Assembly: GCA_025359885.1 (NCBI GenBank)
Contig: JANYDG010000079.1
Location: 1-64,000 of the forward strand
Direction of reading: 5' to 3'
Origin: Acidobacteriota bacterium
Lineage (GTDB): Bacteria > Acidobacteriota > Terriglobia > Terriglobales > Acidobacteriaceae
Length of the DNA stretch: 64,000 nucleotides
This document shows positions 8,189 to 15,871 of this stretch, one piece after another. Position 1 is the stretch's first letter. Each line of letters opens with the position of its first letter. A program made the translations under genes and the position numbers. The notes under the pieces were generated by a model. That model worked only from the letters and a program-made list of their open reading frames with translations. It searched no databases and was not told the origin of the DNA.

Positions 8189-9279
8189 CTGTTTTATCGC
8201 TCTTATGTGCATCCTCTCTCGTTGGCTGTGGCGGTAGTGGCTCGGCTACAGTGACTCCCCCCACGCAGACCCAGGTAGCAACGCCCACGGCTGCAACCAA
8301 AGCGGCGCAGAACGGTGCTCAGATCGTGTCACTGTCCTCGACTACCTCCGGCGCGAATATCTACTACACGCTCGATGGAACTGCCCCGAGCAAGTCATCT
8401 ACCCAATACCTGGCTCCGTTTCTCGTCACCGCCAACGTGACACTCAAGAGCTACGCCACTCTCTCTGGAGATACTGACAGCGCAGTGAGCAGCCAGGCGC
8501 TCACCGCCAACGTCCCCTCGTCGACGCTGGTCTGGAGCGACGAGTTTGCCAATGCGACCGGCAGCAATCAGTTGCCCGACGCTAAGACCTGGGGCTACGA
8601 CACAGGCAACAGCGGATTTGGAAACAGCGAGCTTGAGAACTACTGCGCTGCTGGATCCGCCGCTTCGCCATGCGACCCGGCCAATCCAAACGCCTATGTC
8701 GGCACCGATGGAGTGCTGCACATCGTCGCGCGTAAGCCATCATCGGGTGTTTATACCTCAGCGCGCATGAAGACCCAGGGCCTCTTCAGCTTTCAATACG
8801 GTCGTTTGGAGGCAAAGATGAAGCTGCCGGAGTCGCAGGGAATGTGGCCAGCCTTCTGGCTGCTCGGCAACAACATCGCCACAGTCAACTGGCCTGCTTG
8901 CGGCGAGCTTGACGTGATGGAGCATATCAACGGCAGCAATCCCCAGAACGAGGGCTTCGACTGGACGCAGGGTTCAATCCACGGCACAGGCCTGAACGGC
9001 GGCACCCAGTACCACCCGGCAGGCTTCTCGGCTACCGACTGGCACACGTACGGCATGATCTGGAAGAAGGGTGAAGTCGATTACTACATCGACGACCCGG
9101 CCAACATCTACGCAACGTTCCCAGCCAGTTCGCAGGGCGGTACCTGGCCGTTCGAAGCTGGGCCACAGTTTGTCATTCTGAATCTCGCCGTCGGCGGCAG
9201 CTGGCCCGGCCCTCCCAACGATGCCACCGTTTTCCCATCAGAGGTGCAGGTGGATTACGTGCGCATTTATACCAACTGA
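8167..9279 (+). CDS. GH16 family endo-beta-1,3-glucanase-like lipoprotein
   Basis: A 370-residue exported lipoprotein. The N-terminus has a hydrophobic segment and a lipobox ending at the Cys of LVGC, then a Gly/Ser/Thr linker. Residues of about 40-115 resemble a chitobiase C-terminal-type beta-sandwich (YYTLDGTAPSKSS). The rest is a GH16 jelly roll (VWSDEF ... RLEAKMKLP ... GMWPAFWLL) with the catalytic E-x-D-x-x-E motif as GELDVMEH: Glu247 nucleophile, Asp249, Glu252 acid/base. The likely substrate is a laminarin-type glucan, but GH16 also includes agarases and others. The ATG at 8167 has AGAGGAGA upstream. It probably acts on fungal or plant polysaccharide at the cell surface. Confidence 0.9.
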   Translation: MAAGYRLAVLSLLCASSLVGCGGSGSATVTPPTQTQVATPTAATKAAQNGAQIVSLSSTTSGANIYYTLDGTAPSKSSTQYLAPFLVTANVTLKSYATLSGDTDSAVSSQALTANVPSSTLVWSDEFANATGSNQLPDAKTWGYDTGNSGFGNSELENYCAAGSAASPCDPANPNAYVGTDGVLHIVARKPSSGVYTSARMKTQGLFSFQYGRLEAKMKLPESQGMWPAFWLLGNNIATVNWPACGELDVMEHINGSNPQNEGFDWTQGSIHGTGLNGGTQYHPAGFSATDWHTYGMIWKKGEVDYYIDDPANIYATFPASSQGGTWPFEAGPQFVILNLAVGGSWPGPPNDATVFPSEVQVDYVRIYTN

Positions 9280-9418
9280 GTGCCAACATCTCCGCTTGCG
9301 GGCAGAACCGTTCAAACGCGGATTGGCACCGTGTGCTGCAGAGCTTGTTGCGCGTGCGTAGCGACTGTGGTATCACAGATATATATTCTGGTTCGGTCCT
9401 GACGGGGTCGAGCCTGGA

Positions 9419-9524
9419 TTTCATGAAGAGTGGTTGAGGGACGAGCCCTTTGACGCCACGACAACCGGCCGGAGCAATTCTGGATCACGGTGTCAACTCT
9501 CGCCCGGAAACGGGGGACATGAGA
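9419..9524 (+). promoter_or_regulatory. SAM-I (S-box) riboswitch aptamer
   Basis: The sequence follows the S-box core in order: P1 5' strand TTCATG, AAGAG, GAGGGA, GCCC, GA-GCC, ACAACC, then GGTGTCAA and the closing CATGAG. CATGAG pairs fully with TTCATG (one G-U) to form P1. SAM-I aptamers bind S-adenosylmethionine and shut off methionine and sulfur genes when SAM is high. Here it precedes a threonine-synthase-like gene by about 130 bases. Confidence 0.88.
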
Positions 9525-9628
9525 TTCGAAAAATGCTTCTGGGCCGGGGGTTCAGGGCGTTTTGCAGACGGAATCCTCTCAAGTTCACTCCTCAGTGGAG
9601 TCGGTTTAGGCGTACTCGTTTCCGGCCG

Positions 9629-9647
9629 CTCTCGCATACTGCGAGGG
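9629..9647 (+). promoter_or_regulatory. Shine-Dalgarno-sequestering hairpin (riboswitch expression platform)
   Basis: CTCGCA (9631-9636) pairs with TGCGAG (9640-9645) around a three-base loop; 9629-9630 pairs with 9646-9647 to extend it. The 3' arm contains the GAGGG that serves as Shine-Dalgarno for the TTG at 9652. This is the geometry expected of a translational OFF switch. A second small hairpin (ACTCC-TCAGT-GGAGT) lies upstream and may take part in the alternative fold. Confidence 0.6.
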
Positions 9648-9651
9648 AACT

Positions 9652-10947
9652 TTGACGACGGCTTACGAACTGCGATGTCGAGAGTGTGGCAAAAGCTATG
9701 GGAACCAGCCGCTTTCGATCTGTGATGACTGTTTTTCTCCCCTGGAAGTCGACTTTGACCTGGACTACGCGCGCAGCCGCTTCACGCGCGACGCCATCCA
9801 GGCCGGCCCGTTAAATATGTGGCGCTATCGTACGCTGCTCCCGGTTGCCGACAGCTACGTTCCCACCACGCCCACCGGCCTCACGCCGCTCATCGAAGCT
9901 CCCCGGCTCGGTGCGCGCATCGGCGCAAAAAATCTCTATATCAAAAATGACGCCGTCTGCCTGCCTACCCTCAGCTTCAAAGACCGCGTCGTTGCCGTCG
10001 CCCTCGCCAACGCCGTTTCCTTCGGATTCGACACCGTCGGCTGCTCGTCTACCGGCAATCTCGCCAACGCCGTCGCCGCCGGAGCGGCCCGCCTCGGCTT
10101 GAAAACCTACATCCTCGTCCCAGGCGACCTCGAACCGGCCAAGATTCTCAATACCCAGGTCTACGGCGCAAATCTGATCCGGATTGACGGCAACTACGAC
10201 CACTGCAACCGCCTCTGCTCGCAGATTGCAGAGAAGTATAACTGGGGCTTCGTCAACGTCAACCTGCGCCCCTACTACGCCGAGGGTTCGAAGTCGGTCG
10301 GCTTTGAGATCGCCGAGCAGCTTGGCTGGCGGCTACCTGACAATGTTGTCGTGCCTATGGCGGGCGGCTCGCTGATTACCAAGATTCGCAAGGCTTTCAA
10401 GGAACTCGTCGCCCTCGGCCTCGTTGCCGACAAGCATGTGAAATTCTTCGGCGCCCAGGCATCCGGCTGCTCGCCGATCTCAACCGCTGTGCGCAATGGC
10501 GCAGACGGCATTGAGCCGCAACGCCCCAACACAATCGCCCGCTCGCTGGCGATTGGTAACCCGGCCGACGGTCCCTATGCGATTCGCGCTATTCGCGACT
10601 CGGGCGGCTGGGCTGAAGATGTTTCAGACGTTGAGATCGTCTCGGGAATCCAGGAACTCGCCGAAACCGAAGGCGTTTTCACTGAAACGGCAGGCGGCGT
10701 GACTACCGCGGTTACTGCCAGGCTCTACGCCAGCGGCCGCATCAAGGCTGGCGATCTGACCGTAAGCTGCATCACCGGCAACGGCCTCAAGACGACAGAC
10801 GTGCTCCAGGGTGCCTACGAGCACCACGACGCTGTTCGGCCGCGTATGGCTGACTTTGCGGCTTATATTGAGCAACAAGATAAACAACATGACAAGCAGC
10901 AGGAGAGTCGGGCCCTCAGCCTGGCAGGAGCGGTCTATGCCGATTAA
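9652..10947 (+). CDS. Threonine-synthase-like PLP enzyme under SAM riboswitch control
   Basis: A 431-residue fold-type II PLP enzyme. It has an N-terminal zinc-ribbon-like segment (CRECGKSYG ... CDDC), then the threonine synthase core with PLP lysine in LSFKDR, the cofactor loop GCSSTGNLANA, and AGGSL. Canonical threonine synthase converts O-phosphohomoserine to threonine. Two features argue for another or additional role: a SAM-I riboswitch sits in the leader, and the 3' end overlaps by 11 bases a gene for a CysO/ThiS-type sulfur carrier. By analogy with CysM/CysO it might use a protein thiocarboxylate as sulfur donor, for example to make homocysteine; that is inference. It starts at a TTG within a sequestered ribosome site. 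Conventional ThrC remains the default annotation. Confidence 0.85.
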   Translation: MTTAYELRCRECGKSYGNQPLSICDDCFSPLEVDFDLDYARSRFTRDAIQAGPLNMWRYRTLLPVADSYVPTTPTGLTPLIEAPRLGARIGAKNLYIKNDAVCLPTLSFKDRVVAVALANAVSFGFDTVGCSSTGNLANAVAAGAARLGLKTYILVPGDLEPAKILNTQVYGANLIRIDGNYDHCNRLCSQIAEKYNWGFVNVNLRPYYAEGSKSVGFEIAEQLGWRLPDNVVVPMAGGSLITKIRKAFKELVALGLVADKHVKFFGAQASGCSPISTAVRNGADGIEPQRPNTIARSLAIGNPADGPYAIRAIRDSGGWAEDVSDVEIVSGIQELAETEGVFTETAGGVTTAVTARLYASGRIKAGDLTVSCITGNGLKTTDVLQGAYEHHDAVRPRMADFAAYIEQQDKQHDKQQESRALSLAGAVYAD

Positions 10948-11218
10948 GGTTCTATTGCCTAACGCGTTTCAAAAGCACACCAACAACGTGCGCGAAATCG
11001 AAAGCACCGCCGCCAATCTGCCCGAGTTGGTCAAAGACATGGAAGCCCGCTTCCCCGCACTCCGCCAGCACCTGCGCGGCGAAGACGGCCAGGTCCGCAA
11101 GTTCATCAACTTCTACGTCAACGAAGAAGACATCCGCTTCCTCGGCAATGAGGGCTATGCCTTCCAGGATGGGGATGAAGTGCTTGTGATTCCCTCGATT
11201 GCCGGGGGCTCGGTCTAA
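10937..11218 (+). CDS. CysO/ThiS/MoaD-like sulfur-carrier protein
   Basis: A 93-residue beta-grasp protein. Its sequence pattern parallels mycobacterial CysO: an N-terminal IKVLLPNAFQKHT strand, a helix with LPELVKDMEARFP, then RKFINFYVNEEDIRFL and the C-terminal DGDEVLVIPSIAGG. In this family the terminal Gly-Gly is adenylated and converted to a thiocarboxylate. Here two residues (Ser-Val) follow the Gly-Gly, so a protease would have to expose it, as with trimmed carriers that use a JAMM-type peptidase. ATG at 10937 overlaps the preceding PLP gene by 11 bases and has GGCAGGAG six bases upstream, so the two are translationally coupled. No activating or trimming gene is nearby. Confidence 0.88.
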   Translation: MPIKVLLPNAFQKHTNNVREIESTAANLPELVKDMEARFPALRQHLRGEDGQVRKFINFYVNEEDIRFLGNEGYAFQDGDEVLVIPSIAGGSV

Positions 11219-11318
11219 GGCTGCATCTGTCCATCTACCAGGTTCAGAACGCAAGAATTTGCACGCTGTTCGCATGGGGTTCACCGTCCTTTAGCAAAGT
11301 TCTTGCCATAATCGTCCG

Positions 11319-12242
11319 GTGAACTCTCAGACAAGATTGCAGGTTCCTTCCAGGATGGCGGTGGCTGTTTCACCGCTTTGGGATGTTTCTCTTTCGGGTG
11401 GCGGGGTTGCCGGAACTGTTTCGACGCCGGAGTTGCGCGTCGCAGTTCCTTCTCGGATCGCTCGTCCACGGATTCACGCCGAGGTCGGCCGCTACCGGCT
11501 CAGGTTGGCAGAGTCGGTTGCAGACCGTGACGCGGTTTGCCGACTGCGCTTCAAGGTCTTCAATATAGAGCTGGGCAAAGGGCTTGAAGCATCCTACGAA
11601 ACCGGCCTCGATACCGACCACTTCGATCTCTTTTGCGAGCATCTGATCGTCGAAGACAAGCAGGCTGAGAACGGTTCCGCGCGCCGTATCGTCGGTACCT
11701 ACCGCATGCAGTCTGGTACCACGGCAGCGCAAAATCTCGGCTATTATTCTGAGCAGGAGTTCGATTTTTCGCCCTATGAGGCCATGCGCGGCGAAATTCT
11801 GGAACTTGGCCGGGCTGCCATCGATCGCGAACATCGCACCCCCGAAGTCCTCACGCTGCTCTGGCGAGGCATCGCACAGTATGCTACGGATATGCAGTTG
11901 CGCTATTTGATCGGTTGCTCGTCGCTCAATTCAGTTGACCCGCGTGAGGGCTGGGAGATGTATGCCCAGCTTGGCCAGTACCGCGCCGCACAGGAATTCG
12001 AGACGCATCCCATGCCTGGCTTTATCTGCCCCGGCGCGGGTGAAAATCAGGGCACCGAGCCGGATGCAATCCCGGTCAAGGCTCCCAAGCTCCTCAAGAC
12101 CTATCTTGCAATCGGGGCGCGCATCTGCAGTGCGCCAGCCTGGGATACGGAGTTCGGCACCATCGACTTCCTGACACTTCTGGATCTGCGCACAATTACG
12201 TCGTCGGCGCGGAACCGGTTCCTGGCTCCGCTGGCCGGGTGA
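11319..12242 (+). CDS. olsB: OlsB-like GNAT N-acyltransferase (ornithine lipid type)
   Basis: About 307 residues. The core (residues 55-300) matches the GNAT-fold family of ornithine N-acyltransferases and hemolysin-like proteins: YRLRLAES, AVCRLRFKVFNIELG, DHFDLFCEHLIVED, IVGTYRMQ, ILELGRAAI and LLWRGIAQYA. OlsB attaches a 3-hydroxyacyl chain from acyl-ACP to the alpha-amine of ornithine. The next gene, overlapping by four bases (GTGA), is a PlsC-type acyltransferase, the partner expected for the second acylation. The first 45 residues are variable, so the true start may be the ATG at 11355 rather than the GTG at 11319. Substrate is inferred from family and context. Confidence 0.75.
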   Translation: MNSQTRLQVPSRMAVAVSPLWDVSLSGGGVAGTVSTPELRVAVPSRIARPRIHAEVGRYRLRLAESVADRDAVCRLRFKVFNIELGKGLEASYETGLDTDHFDLFCEHLIVEDKQAENGSARRIVGTYRMQSGTTAAQNLGYYSEQEFDFSPYEAMRGEILELGRAAIDREHRTPEVLTLLWRGIAQYATDMQLRYLIGCSSLNSVDPREGWEMYAQLGQYRAAQEFETHPMPGFICPGAGENQGTEPDAIPVKAPKLLKTYLAIGARICSAPAWDTEFGTIDFLTLLDLRTITSSARNRFLAPLAG

Positions 12243-12982
12243 GCCTGCGGGCCGCGCGACGCGGCCTCGTCCTGGTGCTCTCTCTCCTCTTCTGCTTTTT
12301 TCGCTATCAGGCGGTGCGCCTACTGGCCGCGTTGCAGGGTAAGCCCGTCACCGTGCAGCAAAAAGCAGACTGGATGCATTTTTGTGGGCGGATTACACTG
12401 CCGGCAATGGGCATCCACTACCGAGTTGAGGGCAATCGACCCACTGGCCCAACTCTCATTGTGGCCAATCACCTCAGCTACCTCGACATCGCAATCCTCA
12501 GCGCAGCTCTGCCCTGCTCTTTTGTCGCTAAGCGGGAAATTGGGGATTGGCCCGGTTTTGGGCCGCTTTCACGCATGGGAGGCACGATTTTCGTCGATCG
12601 CAGCAGCCGTACCAGCGCCTGGGTCACGGCACAAGCCATTCGGGAGCGCCTCGCACTCGGTGTCCCCGTGCTTTTCTTTCCTGAAGGAACCAGCACGGAC
12701 GGGAGCGAAGTGCAGCGCTTCCATTCAACTCTCTTTGAACCGGCCGTCGAGAGTGGACTGACAGTGACGCCTGCTGCTGTCTTTTACGAGGCTCACGGCA
12801 GTGCAACAGAGCGTGATCTCTGCTGGTTTGGCGACGACCCCTTCCTGCCCCACCTCGTTCAGGTACTAGAGGTCGAGGGGTTTGCCGCAGTCGTCCGCTT
12901 TGGACCCCCGGAGACCTTCCCTGACCGCAAGGCAGCAGCATGGCGGAGTCACGACACAATCTCAGGAATGCGCAACCTGTGA
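12239..12982 (+). CDS. PlsC/OlsA-like 1-acyl-glycerol-phosphate acyltransferase
   Basis: A 247-residue membrane-associated acyltransferase. It has an N-terminal hydrophobic segment (LVLVLSLLFCFF), then the catalytic H-x4-D motif in NHLSYLD (His78, Asp83) and the phosphate-binding FPEGTS near residues 148-152. The family acylates lysophosphatidate; the OlsA branch acylates lyso-ornithine lipid. The GTG start overlaps the stop of the OlsB-like gene (GTGA), so the pair is translationally coupled. That coupling makes ornithine-lipid synthesis the better guess than general phospholipid synthesis, without proving it. Confidence 0.82.
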   Translation: MSLRAARRGLVLVLSLLFCFFRYQAVRLLAALQGKPVTVQQKADWMHFCGRITLPAMGIHYRVEGNRPTGPTLIVANHLSYLDIAILSAALPCSFVAKREIGDWPGFGPLSRMGGTIFVDRSSRTSAWVTAQAIRERLALGVPVLFFPEGTSTDGSEVQRFHSTLFEPAVESGLTVTPAAVFYEAHGSATERDLCWFGDDPFLPHLVQVLEVEGFAAVVRFGPPETFPDRKAAAWRSHDTISGMRNL

Positions 12983-13031
12983 ATCCTTTTCACTTCAATT
13001 TGCCTCCTGATTGTGTAAGGAGTTTTTTCAA

Positions 13032-13601
13032 ATGATTGTCGTGGAATCGGTAGCCGTCAGCCCGGAGGTATTGGATAGCGAGATGCGTTTGGGACCGCGC
13101 CCGCTCATACTCGATGTTTGTTCCCCAGGTGAGTTCGCCACAGGACACCTGCCGGGTGCAATGAATATCCCCCTCGAACAGCTCAGCAGCAGATTACGTG
13201 ATATTTCCTGGTCCCGTACCCTGGTGCTGGTGTGCCGTTCCGGCAACAGGGCCGCGATTGCGCAACGGAACCTCGCTGACCACGGCCTCAAGAGCCGCAT
13301 ACTGACTGGGGGCATTCAGGCATGGATAAAGTTGCAGTTGCCGCTGGTCTTTACGAGCTCATCGGGTTGGGCCTTGGAACGTCAGGTGCGATTCGTTGCT
13401 GGGCTCTTGATCCTCGCTGGAGTTGTCCTCGCTTTCGCACTATCGCCGATTTGGATTGGCCTTGCTGGAGTCATTGGGCTCGGCCTGACTGCCTCCGGAA
13501 TCACCGGGCTCTGCCCCATGGCGATGGCTCTCGCCCGGATGCCCTGGAATCGGCCGCGCCTCAACCCGAACCAGTCTCCCGTTGCTCAATGCAACAGCTG
13601 A
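13032..13601 (+). CDS. Rhodanese domain plus DUF2892 membrane protein
   Basis: A 189-residue protein. Residues 1-105 form a single rhodanese domain with active-site loop CRSGNR (Cys68), which would carry a persulfide. Residues of about 120-175 hold two hydrophobic helices of the DUF2892 type (IWIGLAGVIGLGLTASGITGLCPM), as in YgaP. The architecture is that of a membrane-anchored sulfurtransferase, so sulfane-sulfur handling at the inner membrane is likely. AAGGAG at 13017-13022 supports the ATG at 13032 over an upstream TTG. The ECF sigma gene follows after 18 bases and then osmC, suggesting a thiol/persulfide stress operon. Confidence 0.88.
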   Translation: MIVVESVAVSPEVLDSEMRLGPRPLILDVCSPGEFATGHLPGAMNIPLEQLSSRLRDISWSRTLVLVCRSGNRAAIAQRNLADHGLKSRILTGGIQAWIKLQLPLVFTSSSGWALERQVRFVAGLLILAGVVLAFALSPIWIGLAGVIGLGLTASGITGLCPMAMALARMPWNRPRLNPNQSPVAQCNS

Positions 13602-13619
13602 TGCTCAATCAGGAGTGCA

Positions 13620-14216
13620 ATGGATTTTGAAAGGCTCGCCAACCGGCACAAGGACCAGGTCTATCGACATTTGGTCCGTGTTTGTGGCAATCGAGAGGAT
13701 GCCGAAGACGCGCTGATGGAGGCCCTGCTCAAAGCCTGGCAATGCGCTCAAGACCTGCGCGCCCCGGAAGCTTTCCGCGCCTGGCTGGCGCAGATCGCTC
13801 GCCGCGTTTGCTGGCAGCTCAAACGGCAAGAGGCACTCCATCCGATCCTTCAACTCTCCGAACTTGAGGCGCAAGGTCAAGAGCCGATGACCAAAGGCCC
13901 ATCAGCTGAGGAGTCGATCGATAGGATGCGTAACAAGCAGAGGCTTGATGCTGTGCTCGATTCCATCCCCGGCGACTATGCCGAAGTCTACCGACTCAGG
14001 GACATCGACGAGCTTTCTGGAGAAGAGGCCTGTGCCCAGCTCAGCATTTCAAAAGCGGCGATGAAAAGCCGCCTCCATCGCGCGCGCTCGATGGTCCGAA
14101 TCGGGATCAACGCAATCTTTACCCATAAGCCGGGTGAACATCAGTCCGGCGCTCATTCAGAAGGAGAAGTAAATCATGGAAGTTCAAGTGAAATATCGAG
14201 GCAACGTTCAATTTGA
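13620..14216 (+). CDS. ECF-type RNA polymerase sigma factor
   Basis: A 198-residue sigma-70 family protein. Region 2 is visible at residues 3-70 (HKDQVYRHLVRVCGNREDAEDALMEALLKAW), and region 4 at about 105-160 with a helix-turn-helix (LSGEEACAQLSISKAAMKSRLHRAR). The last 30 residues are hydrophilic (HQSGAHSEGEVNHGSSS), and their codons overlap the start of osmC by 41 bases. No anti-sigma factor lies next to it. Position between a rhodanese and OsmC suggests control by thiol or peroxide stress. Confidence 0.9.
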   Translation: MDFERLANRHKDQVYRHLVRVCGNREDAEDALMEALLKAWQCAQDLRAPEAFRAWLAQIARRVCWQLKRQEALHPILQLSELEAQGQEPMTKGPSAEESIDRMRNKQRLDAVLDSIPGDYAEVYRLRDIDELSGEEACAQLSISKAAMKSRLHRARSMVRIGINAIFTHKPGEHQSGAHSEGEVNHGSSSEISRQRSI

Positions 14217-14580
14217 AATTACCGCCCGAGGACACTCGCTTCAGAGCGATCAACCGGTAGCAATGGGTGGCCACGATCAGGGAATGACCCCGCCAGAGCT
14301 ATTCCTGGCATCTCTGGGCTCCTGCGCGGGATACTATGCGGCCGCATATCTGCGCAAGAAGGGGCTGGACGCCCAGGGGACCGTGATCCGTGTGACCGCC
14401 GAGAAAGCTGGCCCTCCGGCGCGACTCGACCGATTTATCATCGAGGTCTCTGTCCCCGCAGAACTCTCCGAAACCACCCTGGCTGGGTTGGATGATTCCG
14501 TTCACCGCTGCCTCATCCACAACACTTTAATCAGCCCACCATCCATCGAGATTCGGGTTCTGCAAACTGCGGTTATCTAG
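14176..14580 (+). CDS. OsmC/Ohr family peroxiredoxin-like protein
   Basis: A 134-residue OsmC-fold protein. It carries the two catalytic cysteines in their usual settings: Cys50 in LASLGSCAGYY and Cys112 in HRCLIHNTL. OsmC/Ohr proteins reduce organic hydroperoxides and some act on persulfides, using dihydrolipoyl or other thiols. AAGGAG lies about 10 bases before ATG 14176, which overlaps the sigma-factor gene by 41 bases in another frame. Linkage to the rhodanese makes reactive-sulfur or organic peroxide stress the likely setting. Confidence 0.88.
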   Translation: MEVQVKYRGNVQFEITARGHSLQSDQPVAMGGHDQGMTPPELFLASLGSCAGYYAAAYLRKKGLDAQGTVIRVTAEKAGPPARLDRFIIEVSVPAELSETTLAGLDDSVHRCLIHNTLISPPSIEIRVLQTAVI

Positions 14581-14624
14581 CCTCTACCGACCGCCAAACC
14601 CAAAATCCTGATTCCGGGCCGGTT

Positions 14625-15707
14625 TCAAAGTTTCGATGGACTTGGGTCCGGCGCGGGCGAGGCGGTGGAACCGCGGACCACGAGGGTCGTCGACACCAGA
14701 AATTCCCGCTGTATGGCAGTATCCGTCGAGGCGTTCGCCGAATTTTCCGCCTGAAACAGGAGAGCGTCAAACGCTGCTTTGGCCAACTCGACGCGGGAGA
14801 GCCGTATCGTGGTCAGCGGCGGCAAAGTGAATTCGGCAAAGTCAATGTCGTCAAGACCAATCACAGACAGATCTTCAGGCACCCGCAGACCCGCCATGTA
14901 GACCGCCCGCAGCACGCCGATCGCGGTCATGTCGTTCGAGCAGATCAGCGCGGTCGGCCGGGTCTTCAGGTTCATCAGCTTGCCAAATCCGGCGACTCCA
15001 CCCTTGAGCGTGTGGTCGCACTCAATGATCCAGTTCTTGTGCACCTTCAGATTCGATTCAACCATCGTCTGCTGGAAAGCTTCGAGACGGGTAATGGCCG
15101 AGTGCAGCGTATGTGGACCGGCGAGAAAGCCGATGCGGGTATGGCCCAACTCGACCAGATGCGCCACCGCCGCGTGAATTCCAGCCGAGTAATCCAGCAG
15201 AATGGTGCTGATCTTGGGGTCGTCCACATGAAACTCGCAAAGCACAATCGGCATGTTGTGCACCGCCAGCTGGTCCAGCACAGATTCCTCGCTGCCAAAA
15301 GTCAGTACCGCAACACCCTCGACCTTCCGCTCCAGCATGCGGCGAACGCAGCCGGTCAGTTGGCTGGCAGAGTTGATGTTGGTCGAGCTGACCAGAATCT
15401 CGTAGCCGCTGGCCACGGCGATCTCTTCAAAACTGGAGATGAGTTCCGGGAAGAACGGGTTGGTCATGTTTTCGACAATGATGCCAAAAATGCGGCTCCG
15501 GCCAGAGACCAGGCTGCGCGCGTGCGTATTGGGAAAGTAATTCAGTTGCTCAATCGCCTGCCAGACGCGCTGCGCCAGCTTTTCGCTTACCGCTGGGGAT
15601 GAATTGATGGTGCGCGACACCGTAGCAATCGAAACCTTGGCAAGTGCGGCCACGGTTCGAATGTCTGGTTTACTCGAGACGGTAGTGCGGCTTCCTTTGC
15701 GGCTCAC
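14625..15707 (-). CDS. LacI-family transcriptional regulator
   Basis: About 360 residues. The N-terminal helix-turn-helix (IRTVAALAKVSIATVSRTIN) and hinge helix (LNYFPNTHARSLVSGRS) are typical of LacI/GalR repressors. A periplasmic-binding-protein-like effector domain follows (IGFLAGP, ALICSNDMTAIGVLRA, VIGLDDIDFAEFTLPPLTTI). Start chosen at GTG 15707, with AGGA just upstream. It lies 164 bases downstream of the GH3 gene on the same strand, so it probably controls that gene or a linked sugar-utilisation regulon. No obvious paired operator was found by eye. Confidence 0.92.
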   Translation of the reverse strand: MSRKGSRTTVSSKPDIRTVAALAKVSIATVSRTINSSPAVSEKLAQRVWQAIEQLNYFPNTHARSLVSGRSRIFGIIVENMTNPFFPELISSFEEIAVASGYEILVSSTNINSASQLTGCVRRMLERKVEGVAVLTFGSEESVLDQLAVHNMPIVLCEFHVDDPKISTILLDYSAGIHAAVAHLVELGHTRIGFLAGPHTLHSAITRLEAFQQTMVESNLKVHKNWIIECDHTLKGGVAGFGKLMNLKTRPTALICSNDMTAIGVLRAVYMAGLRVPEDLSVIGLDDIDFAEFTLPPLTTIRLSRVELAKAAFDALLFQAENSANASTDTAIQREFLVSTTLVVRGSTASPAPDPSPSKL

Positions 15708-15871
15708 GAGTCCTAGGGTACCGTATTTTGATTCATGTACCAAGATTTGAGAAGTTCTTTTGAGTGATTGATGTAGCAAGACTTCTGAAATTGTTTCTCA
15801 ACCAAAACCGAACCCCACTTTTATCGCATCAATTGCGCGAAAGAGAGGGGTCCAGTCTCTTGCCGTGCGCC

